64,000 bases of DNA from Mytilinidion resinicola. Taxonomy: Eukaryota; Ascomycota; Dothideomycetes; Mytilinidiales; Mytilinidiaceae. The stretch spans positions 1,012,154-1,076,153 of the forward strand of contig NW_022985450.1 in assembly GCF_010093595.1 (NCBI RefSeq), written 5' to 3'. Below are positions 46,334 through 59,843 of this stretch, one piece after another (the first letter of the stretch is position 1; each line of letters begins with the position of its first letter). The notes under the pieces were generated by a model. The model searched no databases. It had not been told where the DNA came from and saw only the letters and a program-made list of their open reading frames with translations. Both the position numbers and the translations under genes were made by a program.

Positions 46334-47703
46334 CGCCAAAACCAACACTAAAACCCGAAGCCCATTAAGAACGTCCACCAGGACGTCCAAGACCTCGTTA
46401 ACGAAGCACACGGCATATAAGACCTCCTGCGGAATAAGCCAATCCAATCCCTCGAGATGAATGCGATCGTCCAAACCCTCTACGACTTTGCAGGACGCGT
46501 CCTGTTCGGCCTCTCGGATACCGCGATCGACCTACGGCAGACACCATGGAAAAAGCTGATAAAGATGATGGAGGACACGAAAAAGGAGGTACACGCGTTG
46601 TCAACGCACGGGAAGACGTATGCCGCAGCAGCAGCAGCAGCAGCAGGCACAACACCATCAGCCATGCTAAGCGGCATGGCTGCGCAATACGGGAAGGCAG
46701 CAGGAAATGGGCAGTATGCAGGGCAACCTACAAATGTCCATAAAATCACCATCTATATCGAGGATAACAACGAGCGAACTATAACCGCAGCAGATACGAA
46801 CATAACTATCACCCAGAAGCTTCAAGCAGCCGGACTACCGGACACAACGAAGATCAGCGGCATAAGGAAGCTACAGAGTGGAGACGTTAAGGCATACGTC
46901 GCGGATGAGGCCACAAAGGAAGCACTGCTTAAGAAGAGGGAATAGGTGCAGGTGCTAGGCAAGACGGCACGCATACAACTGCCCGCAGTGCTGATAGAGG
47001 TGCATGGAGTACCTAAGAACTCGGACCTGGAAAGCCAAATACTTAAAGATAATATTATCAGGGCCAACGCGATAATTAACCTAGGCCTAGTTATTAAGAA
47101 GATAATATAGAAGAATAAGAAGGGTATTAAGGCTGCGCGAGAGAACCTAGGCCGACACGCTAGCTTAATTATTGCCAGCGTGCGCATAGAAGTAATAGCA
47201 GATAAAGCTATTATAAAGGGATTTATAATAAGTGGATAATTACTAACAGCCTTAAAATATAAAGCAGGCTTTACAGCTATACAGTACTTTAGATACTAAG
47301 GCTATAAGCATATTATAAGACACTATAAAAAGGATATCTAATATATAGTATACGCAGGGGAATATAATATAAAATAATACACGGCAATAAATACTAAAAA
47401 GTACGCTAACTATAAAAGAAACCACCTGGTATATAGTGCTAAATATAGTATAAGGAAAGGGGCCTAGCTATAGGCTATATTAAAAAGGTAGGCGATGCTA
47501 TACTAATATAACACTAATAAAGAGCCGAGCTTATACACGCCCTAGGCCCTGCTAGAGGTGTATATAACCTTAACCTAGTCTAGGAAGAAAAAAGCTGCTA
47601 ATAATAATGCACGTAAAGGCAGCATAAAACTAAGGCCAGCGCTAACAGCACTAAAGAAAGTAGGATAACCGAAGATATTTAAGTATTCTAATAAGAACCT
47701 AAG
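46118..47703 (+). mobile_element. Tad1-like LINE, ORF1 (gag-like) part
   Basis: ORF1 begins at 46118 (MQSTPQHLG), contains a CAA repeat coding poly-Gln at 46296-46334, and has an open stretch of 162 codons at 46457-46945. That stretch includes an Ala run after KTYAAA. Downstream, RIP increases and the frame has stops. A CCHC zinc-knuckle region is seen at about 47270-47430 (QYFRY-GYKHI-RHYKKD). The element is interrupted at 47703 by a gypsy insertion and resumes at 54213. Confidence 0.75.
46297..46334 (+). repeat. CAA trinucleotide repeat in LINE ORF1
   Basis: About twelve uninterrupted CAA units. It would give poly-Gln on this strand. The TAA just before it is one C-to-T step from the same codon. 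Confidence 0.9.
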
Positions 47704-50700
47704 TATCACGGTATCGACCGCGACACCCTACCTACCGAAATTCTGCCGCAGATTGCTACAACTCCAGCAATCTGCACCGGCCTACTACCGTTGGCCGGCC
47801 TCCTGCCCTGCCTACCCTGCTCCGCTCCCGTCTCGCTTCCGCTTCCTATCCTGTCCCGCTCCAGCCACCTACCGGCTGCCCCCTTTTCCTATCACCTGAT
47901 CTGGTAAGGACCTCGCGTACACGCGTGCCACGCGCCGAAACGGCATAGAGGCCGTACGCCACGCGCTCGGCCACGCCCTTATATCCGGTGGCCCGTCTCC
48001 CGTCTTCCTGTTCCTTACACAACGTCTTAATTCTCCACGTAGCATTGTATATAGCACCTAATCAACGCTCCTCTTTAAGCCCTTAACCTCTCGCGTGTAG
48101 CGCTATCGTAATATTATGTTGTGTCTACTCTTACTACTATAAACACCCCTGCCGACCCAACTATAATACTTCTAGAGCTCGTTAGCTCTATAAAGGAACA
48201 GCAGGCTGCCGTAATAAAAGTCCTGTCCGCCCAGAAACAGGAAATTGCTGCTCTGCGGGAGGAAGTAGCCGCAATTCGGTCTAAATCTACCCCTACTCTA
48301 CTACTAGCGCCCGACTAACAATTCGCAGGGCCTCCTGTTTATAAATTAAACAATAGCTTAATACCTGCTAATAATATAAACTGTATACAGACCCTAACTA
48401 TTAAAGTTACTCTGCTAACTTTAACAGACTCCTCCCTAACAGCCGCCGCCCTACCAACCCTAAAGACCGAATATCTAATTAACCCTCTAATATTTAAGGG
48501 GAGTTAAAAGGAACTCCTAATCTTTATCCAACAACTATAGTATAAACTGGAAGGAAATGCTAATTAATACCCAACTAAACGTGCTCGCCTGCTATACGCT
48601 TACTCTTAATTGGAATCTAACCTATTAATGCTTATTAACCCCTTAATAAACTAAAATATCTGCACTATTAATTAACTTGTCTAATTCCTGCAGGCTATAT
48701 ACGGCGATCCGAACTAGAAACTTATATCCTTAAATCAACTCTATATACTAAAGCAAGAAAGGCGTGCCTTTATATTGCACTTTGCTAAATTCTAATAACT
48801 CGCCGCTAATATAGATCTGAACAAAGCTGGCCTAATAACTTAGCTCCGATACTTCCTCTCTAATAAACTCCGCCGTGCGATAGTTGGCGCTACTACCCCG
48901 GACAATCTAAATAACTATGCCAACTTAATCGCGAAGTATAATAATAATCTATAATTCCTGCCCGGCTAACCCTCTTAATATTCCCCTCCGTCACGAAAGG
49001 ACCTAGATGCAATAGAAATTAATATATCTAAATATGCTCCAGCCGGCTCAGCCGAATAAGATAAATATTATTAAAAGGGCCTCTGCTTTAAATGCGGAAA
49101 GTATAGCTATATCTCCCGCAATTGCTCTGTCCCCTTGCCCTAAGTCTAATTATCTAGTATAGATAAGCCTTTAAGCCCCCAACTGCGCACATACACGCAA
49201 TTAACTAATTCCACCCGATTTTTATCTGCCCGCTGTTTTTTTATATCTACTGCTTTGTCCTCTAGCTTTAATTAATCTAGAGGTAGCCGCTTATTCTATA
49301 TAAAGAAGTTGTTAAAAGCCCTGTCCTAGGGCTAAGTCGCCCCCCAGGACTATTCCAACCCCGGATTTCTATAAACCTGTTTAAAGAACCTAAACCTAAC
49401 TCCTGGAAATAATAGATTTTTATCCCCGTTTCTATATAATAAGGCCCTACCTGCATAAACGCTGTAGCTCTAATTAATAGTAGAGCTACAGGCATAGGTG
49501 TAACGGGTCGTCTCTTCTATACCTTCTAAGTGTCTTACACTACAGCAGGGTATAGGCAAGTTGTCGTCGGGGTGTAATAGTCTTTAAAAGGTGAGGCAAT
49601 AATTAATTAAGGTCTAAAACGGGGTGGTTACTTCTAATAGGTAGTATTAAAGTCTTAAGTTAAATATAAGGTTCCTATCTATATAAAGGAGCGTCCCTTT
49701 ATATAAAAGCTCCGTCCTAAGAAAACCTTTTACTTATATAGCTCTCCGGGCTTATAGTCCTTAAGCGTCTCGAGCTCGACGAGCGCTCGCACGGCTCTAT
49801 GCTTACTTCCCTTTGTGAGCCTGGCGAGCCATCACGTGACCCTGTCCTCGTAATATCCTACTTCTTAGATCGTTCCTATCCACCAGCAGTCCGTAGGGGA
49901 ATCCAGGATCCCTATGCGTCCTACACGTGACCCCCTTAGTCCCGTGACTTAGTTCTGCGTTATTAGTCTTATCTGCTTGCTTGTCTCCGCGAGTGCCTCT
50001 GCGCTCGGGTTGTTCGTATTACGGGTTGTAACAATAGGTTATATTTACAGGAATCTGGCGCGCGTATAGAACCTCCGCCTTAACCTGCTCCTTTACGTTT
50101 TACGCCTAACTGGATTTAATAGAAAAACGCTTAAAGGAGAATAGATTACGCACTCTGCGCAAGTAACCCTCCGCTACCTAAACTACGTGGAACAGATCCG
50201 TTTCTATATACTAGAACTCGGTAAATATAAGCTACTACTAGGACAGCCCTGGCTATATAAGCACCGTGTTAGATTTAACTATAATAACTAACAACTGTTG
50301 TTTCGATCGTTCTAATACCAGGCGCAATGCCTGCGCAACTCCTAAACCTCTGCAATAAAAACTTATATAGAACAGCTTCCTAAAGCGCCCCTTATTAAGC
50401 AGTGCCTAACACCCCTAACCTAACACTCTTGCTTGCAGCGATCGAGCCTGTCTATATAATACCGACACGATTACTAGCTTCCTAAAATAGTACGCCAGAT
50501 AAATATGCCCGATCCTAAACCTGAGCTAGAAACTAAACCCGAAACTAAATCTAATTCTAAATTTAAACCTAATACCTGGACGGATATCCGTATGCTAAAC
50601 GCGGCGTCTATAACCCGATTAGCCCGATAACCCGATTACGAAATCTTCGCCATTACTATTGCTAATATTAATAAGGCCTTAGCTCTAAAGACCCGAACCG

Positions 50701-53700
50701 ACCTAGCTATAAAAGTCCTAGCACAATATTACTATTTACTAAAGACCTTCTCCCGATAGGAAGCTAATAAGTTACCTAAACACCAAATATATAATTATAA
50801 GATTATGCTTAAAAACGGCAAACTGCACGGATTTGGCCCGTTATACAGAATATTATAAAACAAATTAAAGGTGCTAAGGAAGTACCTTAATAACAACCTC
50901 GCGAAAGGATTTATCTATGCCAGTTTATTACCTGTCGCCTCTCCGGTTATCTTTATTAAGAAGCCCGGAGGAGGCCTATAATTCTGTGTTAACTACTGCG
51001 CGCTAAATACTGTAACCGTTAAAAACCAATACCTAATCCCCTTAATTTAGGAGACCCTGGCATAATTAAGTAAGGCGAAATACTATATAAAGCTTAACAT
51101 CGTCTCCGCATTTAATCGCTTATAAATCGCGAAAAAAGACGAATAGCTAACTGCTTTCCGGACGCGATACGGCCTGTTTAAATACCTGGTAATGCTATTT
51201 AGATTGGCTAACGCTCCTAGCATATTCCAACACTACGTAAACAACATGCTCCGCCTGTACCTAGACGTATTCTATACCGCATATATTAACAATATTCTAA
51301 TATACAGCGAAAACTTTAAAAACTACTAGTATTATATAAAGCTAGTCCTAGAAGCAATAGAAGCTGCCGGCCTATAACTAAACGTTAATAAGTGCGAATT
51401 CTATTAGGATAAGGTTACCTACCTAGGGTATATAATATTAACCGGCGGAATTAGTATAGACCCGAATAAGATTAAGAATATCTGTAACTAGGAAGTCCCC
51501 TACAATATTAAAAACGTACGAGCCTTTATTAGATTTGTAAACTTCTACCAACAATTTATTAATAATTTCTCTGGCCTGGCCGCTCCCCTAATTACACTTA
51601 TAAAGAAGGACGTTCCGTTCCGGTTTAATAAGTCCTGCCGTGCGGCATTCGAACAACTTAAGACAGCGTTCACCACCGCCCTAATCCTCCGTTATTTCAA
51701 CCCTAAACTGCCGATTGTTATTAAGGCCGATTTGTCCGACTATATAAACGCTGGAGTGCTCTCGCAAACAGATAAATAAGGAATACTCCGACCTATAGCC
51801 TACTTCTTAAAATAATTAAGTTCTGCTAAATATAACTATAAGATCTATAATAAGGAACTTCTAGCAATTATCCGATGCTTTAAACAGTGGCGGCCTAAAC
51901 TAGAAGGCGCAGTATTCCCGATTTAGGTTCTTAGTAACTATAAGAACCTGCAGTACTTTACAACTATAAAGCAGTTAAGCCACCGATAGGCTTATTAGTC
52001 TAAATACCTGTCCTAATTTAACTTCTTAATTACTTACCAACCTGGCAAGTACAGTAAAAAGCCTAACGCCTTAACGCGTTGTACGCAAGATGCGCCTGCG
52101 CAAGAAGAAGCTCGAGCAGCCCGAAATTAGATACTGCTCTATTCCAACCTGTTTACGCAGTTAAATCTAACAGAAACTAACCAAATAATTTAGGAGATTA
52201 TTAAGGATAAATACCTAAATAATAAGTTTATCTAGGAAGTCCTGGAGATATTACGCTCCAGAGTACACCGCTCTAAGAAGATTACCCTAAGTAAATGTAA
52301 AGAGCGAGATGGCAAGCTCTACTTCCGCAACCGAATGGCAATTCCTAATAATAATAAACTAAAGATTAAACTGCTTCGTCACGTGCATAATTCCCCTGTT
52401 AGCGGCCACCCTAAATATAGAAAGACTTTAGAAATCCTCTAAAGAGAATACTACTGGCTGTATATATTTAAAATAATCTGCTAATTTATAGTATACTGTT
52501 ATACCTGTTGCTGTATAAAGGCTTTAAGAGAGAAGTATAATAGCTTCCTAAAACCCCTGCCCGTCCCGCAGCGTTGCTGGCAAAATATTTCTATCAACTT
52601 TATTATTAAACTACCCGAATCCGAAGGCTGCACTAATATTATAGTTGTAGTAGACCGCCTAAGCAAGTACTAATATATAATTCCCTGTAGAATAATTACG
52701 GCTAAGGCTACAGCCGACCTATTCTACTAATATATTTAGGTATATCACGGATTGCCTAATATATGTGTATCCAATTAAAGATCGCAGTTTATCTCCGCGT
52801 TTTAGGATAAACTCTATAAGCAACTACGTATTAAAGCCCGATTATTATTAGCCTTCTACCCGGAAACTAATAGCTAAATAGAGAAGGCTAATTTAATGCT
52901 GGAATAAGTCCTCCGCGCCTATATAAACTATAAGCAAGATAACTAGGTTACCTGGCTGCCGTCTGCTTAGTTTAAGGCAAATAATACCTAATCTAAATTA
53001 ATAACAGTAACACTATTTGTTGCTATCTTAGGATAACACCTAAGAATAGGCTTTAAACCGCTATTAGGAACTCCGCGCCCTGCCTATTAAGTACTGCAAG
53101 CACTTAAGGCTAATTAGATAGTTAATAAAATATCGGATATTAAGCAGTTTATCCGCGAAGAGATAACTTAGGCCTAAGTAATGCAAGAAAAATACGCTAA
53201 CCGAAAATATATAGGCGCACCGGCCTATAAAGTAGGTAATAAAGTCTAGTTAAATGCACGGAATATCTATACAAATCAACCTGCTAAGAAGCTTAATTAA
53301 AAGAACCTAGGGAAGTTCCCGATTATACAGATTATCTTTCCGTACGCCTATTAACTAGGCCTACCTAAATTTATAAAGATATATCCTGTCTTCTATATCT
53401 TATTACTCTGTCCTGCCGCTCCGCAAGCTAACTACCTGCCTGGCTAGGAGTTGCCCCTACCTAAACCTATTTAAGTTAAAGAAGAGACTAAATAGTATAT
53501 CGACCGTATTAAAGGCATGCGCCTAAACCGGCGCTAAAAGCAATATAAGTACTTAGTCTAATAGACTAGATATAACAACCTGTCCTGGCAACCTGTTAAC
53601 AACCTAAAGGACACTACTGCTGCAGCTAATTATTATTACCGCCACCCCGAAGCTTACAATCCTGCGTCCGATAAGCCCCGTCCTGCTGGACCCTGAAACC

Positions 53701-54212
53701 TTAATTAAGATTTAATTTACAGCCCTACTCCCGACAAATAGCCGTACACATCACGAACAGCGCCTTCTACTCGCCAAGAGACTTGGGTTTAGGGGGGGGT
53801 ACTGTCACGGTATCGACCGCGACACCCTACCTACCGAAATTCTGCCGCAGATTGCTACAACTCTAGCAATCTGCACCGGCCTACTACCGTTGGCCGGCCT
53901 CCTGCCCTGCCTACCCTGCTCCGCTCCCGTCTCGCTTCCGCTTCCTATCCTGTCCCGCTCCAGCCACCTACCGGCTGCCCCCTTTTCCTATCACCTAATC
54001 TGGTAAGGACCTCGCGTATACGCGTGCCACGCGCCGAAACGGCATAGAGGCCGTACGCCACGCGCTCGGCCACGCCCTTATATCCGGTGGCCCGTCTCCC
54101 GTTTTCCTGTTCCTTACACAACGTCTTAATTCTCCACGTAGCATTGTACATAGCACCTAATCAACGCTCCTCTTTAAGCCCTCGACCTCTCGCGTGTAGC
54201 GCTATTATAACA
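47704..54212 (+). mobile_element. Full-length chromodomain Ty3/gypsy element, copy 1, RIP-degraded
   Basis: Two 410-bp LTRs (47704-48113 and 53803-54212) bound an interior of degraded gag and pol. The target duplication CTAAG is at 47699-47703 and 54213-54217. A polypurine tract (AGGGGGGGGT) lies just before the right LTR. Readable domains in order: gag start (MSTLTTINTPAD, 48121), zinc knuckle CFKCGKYSYISRNC near 49090, reverse transcriptase [19 protein letters not shown] near 51270, RNase H INAGVLSQTDKQGILRPIAYF, integrase HHCC/core GLPNICVSN, and a chromodomain near 53470-53600. Almost every Gln codon is now a stop. A solo LTR interrupts it at 49499-50033. It is not capable of transposition. 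Confidence 0.93.
49499..50033 (-). mobile_element. Solo LTR 2 (nested in gypsy copy 1), ATAGG target duplication
   Basis: Reverse-oriented relative of solo LTR 1: starts TGTAACGGGTCG and ends CGGGTTGTAACA. ATAGG flanks it at 49494-49498 and 50034-50038. It shows moderate C-to-T change, more than copy 1. The uninterrupted target is present in gypsy copy 2 at 61981-61985. Confidence 0.93.
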
Positions 54213-57200
54213 CTAAGCTAGCTAAAGATTAATAGAATAATACAGACTGCTTATTTAATACAGCAATCTTCCTATTTAACGCCTTTTTAAATACTATATA
54301 CTTCTTGCTTTATATTACTATTCTTACAGCCTCTAACCTAGTTAACTTAATTAATAATATATAGAGATATAGATAGACTTTTATAACTTAAAACTATTAC
54401 CTAAGTACTGTTTTTATAGGAAGATAATATAAGCCAGCAACTACGCGCTAAAATAGGTGCAGTAAACGCCGCAGATACTATAAATATAGTTTAATATTAG
54501 AATAACCTAGTATACTTACTATTATACAGTATAATATTAATAAGAGCCGCAAGACCTAGAGGAAGTTCCTGGAAAAAGCGGAGAAAGCCTAGCCTTAACT
54601 GCTAGTACTAGCAATATAAAAGCTATAGAAGAATATATAGTAATAAAAGTATATAATACTCTATATAAAGTTCTATTACTTTTTATATAAAGAAAGCCTA
54701 TATATAAAAACGTGTATATATATTAATAAAAACCTTAATATTAACTAGTAGTTAGTAGAGCACTACTTACTAAACCTTATTACTCTTTTTCTTTATACTA
54801 GTAGAAAGGACATCTAAATTTATAATATCTATAACCCGAAACTAAATAGAATTATAGCTGCACTACCTCTACTACTAAATAATAATAACGCGGAGCACGT
54901 TTTTATAGGTGATATAAACCTATATTACCTATTATAGGGAGGAATATAAGTAATAAACACGGAGGAGTAAGCGGAGAAGCTTATCCGCATTATAATAGAA
55001 GCAGGAATAGACCTGGCCACGGAAAAAGGTATAAAAATATAGGCGAGAGGAATATTATAGTCTATAATTAACCTTATATTTATAACGGGATAGCTAATAG
55101 AATAAACTACTTCCTATATAGTGCAAGAGGAATAGAACTGCAATTTAGATTACCGCCCTATATATATAGAGTTCGATATTACCCTACTAAGCGCAGTAGA
55201 ACAGCTATAATATTAGCTATAGAAGAATACCGACTAGAAAAAGGCGCAGGATATAACGGGTCGTTTTTTCTATACCTTCTAAGTGTTACATACTAAGGCA
55301 GGGTATAGGTTAAGTTGTTGTCGGGGTGCAATAGTCTTTAAAAGGTAAGGCAATAATCAATTAAGGTATAAAACGGGGTTATTACTTCTAATAGGTAGTA
55401 TTAAAGTCTTAAGTTAAATATAAGGTTCCTATTTATGCAAAGGAGCGTCCCTTTATATAAAAGCTCCGTCCTAAGAAACCTTTTGCTTGTATAGCTCGCA
55501 GCCTCGAGCCCCTCGAGCCATCACGTGGCCCTGTCCTCGTGATGTCCTATTCTTAGATCGTTCCCATCCACTAGCAGTCTGTGGGGGAATCCAGGATCCC
55601 TATGCGTCCTACACGTGACCCCTTTAGTCCCGTGACCTGGTTCTGTATAATTAGTCTTATCTGCTTACTTGTCTCCGCAAGTGCCTCTGCGCTCGGGTTG
55701 TTCGTATTACGGGTTATAACACAGAAGTACCTTTAAACCTAGCTAGATAAGCTGGATAACTAGAATAACCCTTAAAATATAGAGGATAACTTTAATAAAT
55801 TTGCACGCCTTTTCTATAAATATATACAGGCTATAATTACTGCTATAGTACCTATTACAAGGCTATTAAAATAGGCATCGCTGGTATAGTTAGAAGAATA
55901 CTTAGAGGAAGTATATAAAACTAGAAAAGCGTATAGAATATAGCGCTTATCGCAATCTATAGAGGACTAGATATTATACTATATTTAGTATAACTATAAG
56001 AAAAGAACTATATAAAGGGAGAGTACTAAGGTATAGCGCTATATAGTAGAGAAAGTAATAAAAAACCTAAAAGGTATATAGAAGCTAGCTAATTAGGGCC
56101 GTATAGCTAGTAAGGAATTAAGACCTCCGCTTTAATTTCCCCCTCTTTTAAAACCTAAGAACCCTACTCTATATATAGATAACAAAATAAAAGCATATAT
56201 ACTAGCGGAGCAGTTTTTTCCGCCTCCGGCTAATATAGACTTATCTAACCTAGAAGGGTTCTAATACCCGGAACTGTATAATACTACACTAGATATTATA
56301 ATTAAGAATATCCTTTTAGCGCTAATAGGAACTGCCCTAGATAAAGCCCCGGGTATTATAGGGATTACTAACAGGTTTCTTAAGAAGTGCGAAATATAGC
56401 TAGCACCTACGCTGGCTCGGTTCTTTATAAGGTGCCTATATAAAGAACACTATTCTTAGCCGTTTAAAAATTCTATTATAGTAGTGCTATATAAGCCCTA
56501 GAAAGCGTTCTATATAATAGTAAAGGCCTATAGGCCGATCGCCCTGCTAGAAATAATAGGCAAGCTATTTAAATAAATTGTAGCTATACGGCTATTAAAA
56601 ATTGCGGAAGAAAAGGATATACTTCTACCTAGTTAGATAGGGGCACAACTAGGATATTTAATATAGATAGTACTTAAGCTCCTTACTAAATAAATCCACG
56701 CTATATAGAGAGGAAATCTACAGCTTATAGTATTACTTTTTAGCCTAGATATATTAGGGGCGTTTAACCGTGTGTTATATAAATATATAATATATAACCT
56801 ATAGATTTAATAAGTGCCGGAGTAGATAGTTAGGTTTATAAGGTCCTTCCTACAGGACCGCACTATAAGGCTTACTATCGGAAACTTTATAGCGGAACCT
56901 ATTACAGTTACTACAGGAATACTGCAGGGCTTTTTCCTATTACTAATACTTTTCCTTTTCTTTGCTAGCACGCTTCTACTAATACTACAGCGCGGTAATA
57001 TAACAGCCTATAGATTTATTAATAATATAAATATCCTTATATATAGTAAAAGTATAGAAGAAAACTATAGGGCTATTAAATAGGCGCATAACTAGTGTAT
57101 AGAGTGGGCAAGAAAGTATAAAGCAGTCTTTGCGCTAGATAAATACTACCTAATACACTTTATAAGAGCCCGCAAGTCTATTAATATAAAAGCTATAGTT

Positions 57201-58460
57201 AATATATAGGGCTTTACTAAAAGCCCTATAATAGACCTAAAAATACTAGAGGTCTAGGTAGATTCTAAACTTAAATAGGGCCCGCATATTAATACTATAA
57301 AGAATAAAGCTATAGCCTAGATAGGGGCCCTTATAAGGCTTACAGCGTTAACCTAGGGCGCAAGCTTCCGGAAGGCACGCATAATATACTCGGCGGTTAT
57401 TAGGCCTGCTATTATATATAGATACACCTTCTAGTATACTACACCGGGTATAAAAGAGTAGATTAGCAAGATAAAAATTAAGCAGCTTAAAATAGTATAG
57501 AACTAGTGCCTTTATACTATTTTAGGGGTATATAAAACAATAAATATTAGGGTAATAGAGTATAAAATATTATGCCCTCTACTCCGGCTAAAGCTAGAGG
57601 AACTTACGGTGGCCTATGCGGACTGCACACGTAAGGGGCCAGCCCGCAAGTATATTAAAACCTAATACAGCCGTATAAGAGAAACGGTCCGTGCTAAATA
57701 CAGGCCGAAAGGAACACCACAGTACGGCCTAAGCAGGCGCGACGAACTCCGCAAGCTTGCGGCGAAGGTATTAAAGCTAGCCGCATAATATAAAGGCGAA
57801 TCGGAAGAATCCTATAGGCGCACGAGGCGTGGTATAATCTAGGATAAATATAAAGAGAAGTGGAAAAAGGAATAGAAAGCCTACTATAAAAAACTACGCT
57901 AAGAACCTTTAATACCAGCACTTAATACTAAATAGAGTAAATAATAAGAGGCACTATATAAAGAACTTATAAAGGTAGAGAGTATAATTATTATAAACCT
58001 ATAGACGGAGTATATAGGGCTTAACGGTTACCTCTACTATATAAAAGTGCCCGGCCACCTAACGCCGGTATGCCCTTGCGGGTATAGCCTCTAATCCCTA
58101 AAATATATTATAATAAGTTGCGGAAGACATATTAAAGGCAGGGGCGAGCTGTTCTAGAAGGCTAAGATAAGGACGTATAAACAGCTCTATAGAAGCTAGA
58201 AAAAAAGAAAGGCTATAGCCTAATAGCTTCTCTAAAGAACGGACCTTCTGCTATACCTTTTAGTAGCTAGAGAAATAGTAGAGGCGGAGATATAGGTATT
58301 CTACCTCCTATAACTTTATATAACTATATATACTACGTATACTATATATACTACGTATACTATATATACTACGCCGCGTATATTACGCACCTACCTAATA
58401 GCTATATCTACCTGTATACTGTAGCTCCTATATATATTACAGCCTATACAGCACTACCCC
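54213..58460 (+). mobile_element. Tad1-like LINE, ORF2 part (endonuclease and reverse transcriptase), RIP-degraded
   Basis: Continues the LINE after the gypsy insertion. Degraded but readable: endonuclease motif GDINLYYLLWGG near 54910, and the reverse-transcriptase series AYRPIALLEIIGKL, LFSLDILGAFNRV, GILQGFFLLLILFLFF and FINNINILIYSKS between about 56520 and 57070. A 3' part follows up to about 58460, with a short TACTACGTATACTATATA repeat at 58325-58375. A solo LTR interrupts it at 55252-55721. No frame is intact. Confidence 0.82.
55252..55721 (-). mobile_element. Solo LTR 3 (nested in the LINE)
   Basis: 470 bases, same family and orientation as solo LTR 2. Its ends TATAACGGGTCG and CGGGTTATAACA show TG-to-TA decay. 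It is flanked by CAGGA (55247-55251) and CAGAA (55722-55726), a target duplication with one G-to-A change. It is shorter than its relatives, by deletion in the CTCGAG-rich part. Confidence 0.88.
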
Positions 58461-58859
58461 TATATATATTATTTAATTTAAGGACTAACGCCTTAATAAA
58501 GGGCACGCGTGCAAAACAACAGCATGCGTGCCCTTACGCTAATCCTAAACTAGCTTACTACTCCGGAATTAACTCGACCTGCGCCTAGGAGGACGACTAT
58601 AAAACCCGGATAGATTTAGGAAAACGTATTATAATAGTTTATTCTGTAGTAGACTTAATAGATCTACTATATATCCCTAATAGCTATATAATAATAAGAA
58701 GAGCGCTTAGCGCTATACACCGCAGAGGACGGGGTTTTTATCCGAACGCTGCATAGCAGCAAACGGTTTCTCCTTATAAACTAGCCTAGATAGAACAGCT
58801 GTATAGACCCTAACAGGAGCTACACCAGCGTAATAGAATTTAATAATAATAATATTGCT
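58461..58859. other. AT-rich RIP-degraded spacer
   Basis: Starts after the LINE 3' end. Contains an imperfect inverted word pair GGGCACGCGTGC / GCATGCGTGCCC at 58500-58534, which may be a transposon terminus. No domain is readable. Confidence 0.4.
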
Positions 58860-59480
58860 ATTTATTATCTTTTTTTATATCCTAGCCTAATTAACTAGTT
58901 CTTTTTTAAAATAACTAAAGGTCCTTTATTCCTATAGAAGATGCTGCTATAAATTATCTAGCTAGAATATCCCCTAAATTTAGGGACACAGCAATTAATA
59001 TTATATTTCTCTTTAGCGCTTCTAGTAATAAAAATCTAGCCTCTACCAGTTTAAATAGACGCCTTATTAGTCTATATAACTGCTGCCTATATTTTAGGTA
59101 TCTATTTAAGATAAGAATAAGCCTATTTTAGCCTAGCTTCTTATTATTTAGGTATAATAAGGGGCTTTTCTATTATAATACGCCGGAAATAGCCCTTTTT
59201 TTTTAAATACCTTATATAAGGATTGCTTATAGGTAGAAACCTTCTCTAGTATTATAATCTCCTCTAATAGCTTCCTTTAGTAGATAGTATTAAGCTTAGC
59301 CTAAGTAATAAGGCGCTGTTAATATTATAGCCACACGTTTGCTTATATAACACGTGCCTAATAGTTATATAATTAGGGCTCCGCGGAACGGATTAACGTT
59401 GCTCCGACCTTTGGTTTATAACAGCGTTAAACCTAGAAACCTCTTCCTTTTTTATATTTATTTTTTATTAATATTAATAC
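58860..59480 (-). mobile_element. Tc1/mariner transposase, RIP-degraded
   Basis: On the minus strand the degraded frame reads KVFKKKGLF, then IEKPLIIPK--EARLK-AYSYLK-IP, TNKASI-TGRG, then CCVPKFRGYSS-IIYSSIFYRNKGPLVI. This corresponds to the N-terminal and catalytic middle of fungal Tc1/mariner transposases. The conserved first Asp region is eroded. The C-terminal DLNPIE block was not found here. Confidence 0.7.
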
Positions 59481-59843
59481 AGCTTATTTCGATTCTAACC
59501 TTAAGCCCTAATATAAGATAAATACTCTTCTAGCTTCCGGAAGCGACGGAAGCAACCTAGAAATTTTTTCTTTATAATAGAGCGCGCTTTTATAATTAAC
59601 TATTACCTATATAGTTAAGCTGTCGCCTATATAGCGGAAAAACCTATTAGCAGCGCTATAAGTATAGCTCCTAATAAAGCAATTTAACTCCCTGCGCGGA
59701 GTTAAGTAATAGACTTCTTAACTATACTAGCGTCTAGAAGGCCCCTATAATAGAAAGGTAGTAATAGCGCCCTAAAAAGTTTTTACCGATTTAATAGCTT
59801 TACCTACGCGCAAAGTTTTTACCTTCTACTATTTACTATTAAA
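59481..59843. other. AT-rich RIP-degraded spacer
   Basis: No readable domain. It leads into the 75-bp tandem repeat around the assembly gap. Confidence 0.35.

Noticed and set aside
46166..46474. 102-codon minus-strand frame with a poly-Leu run
   Set aside because: The run is simply the reverse complement of the CAA repeat in LINE ORF1.
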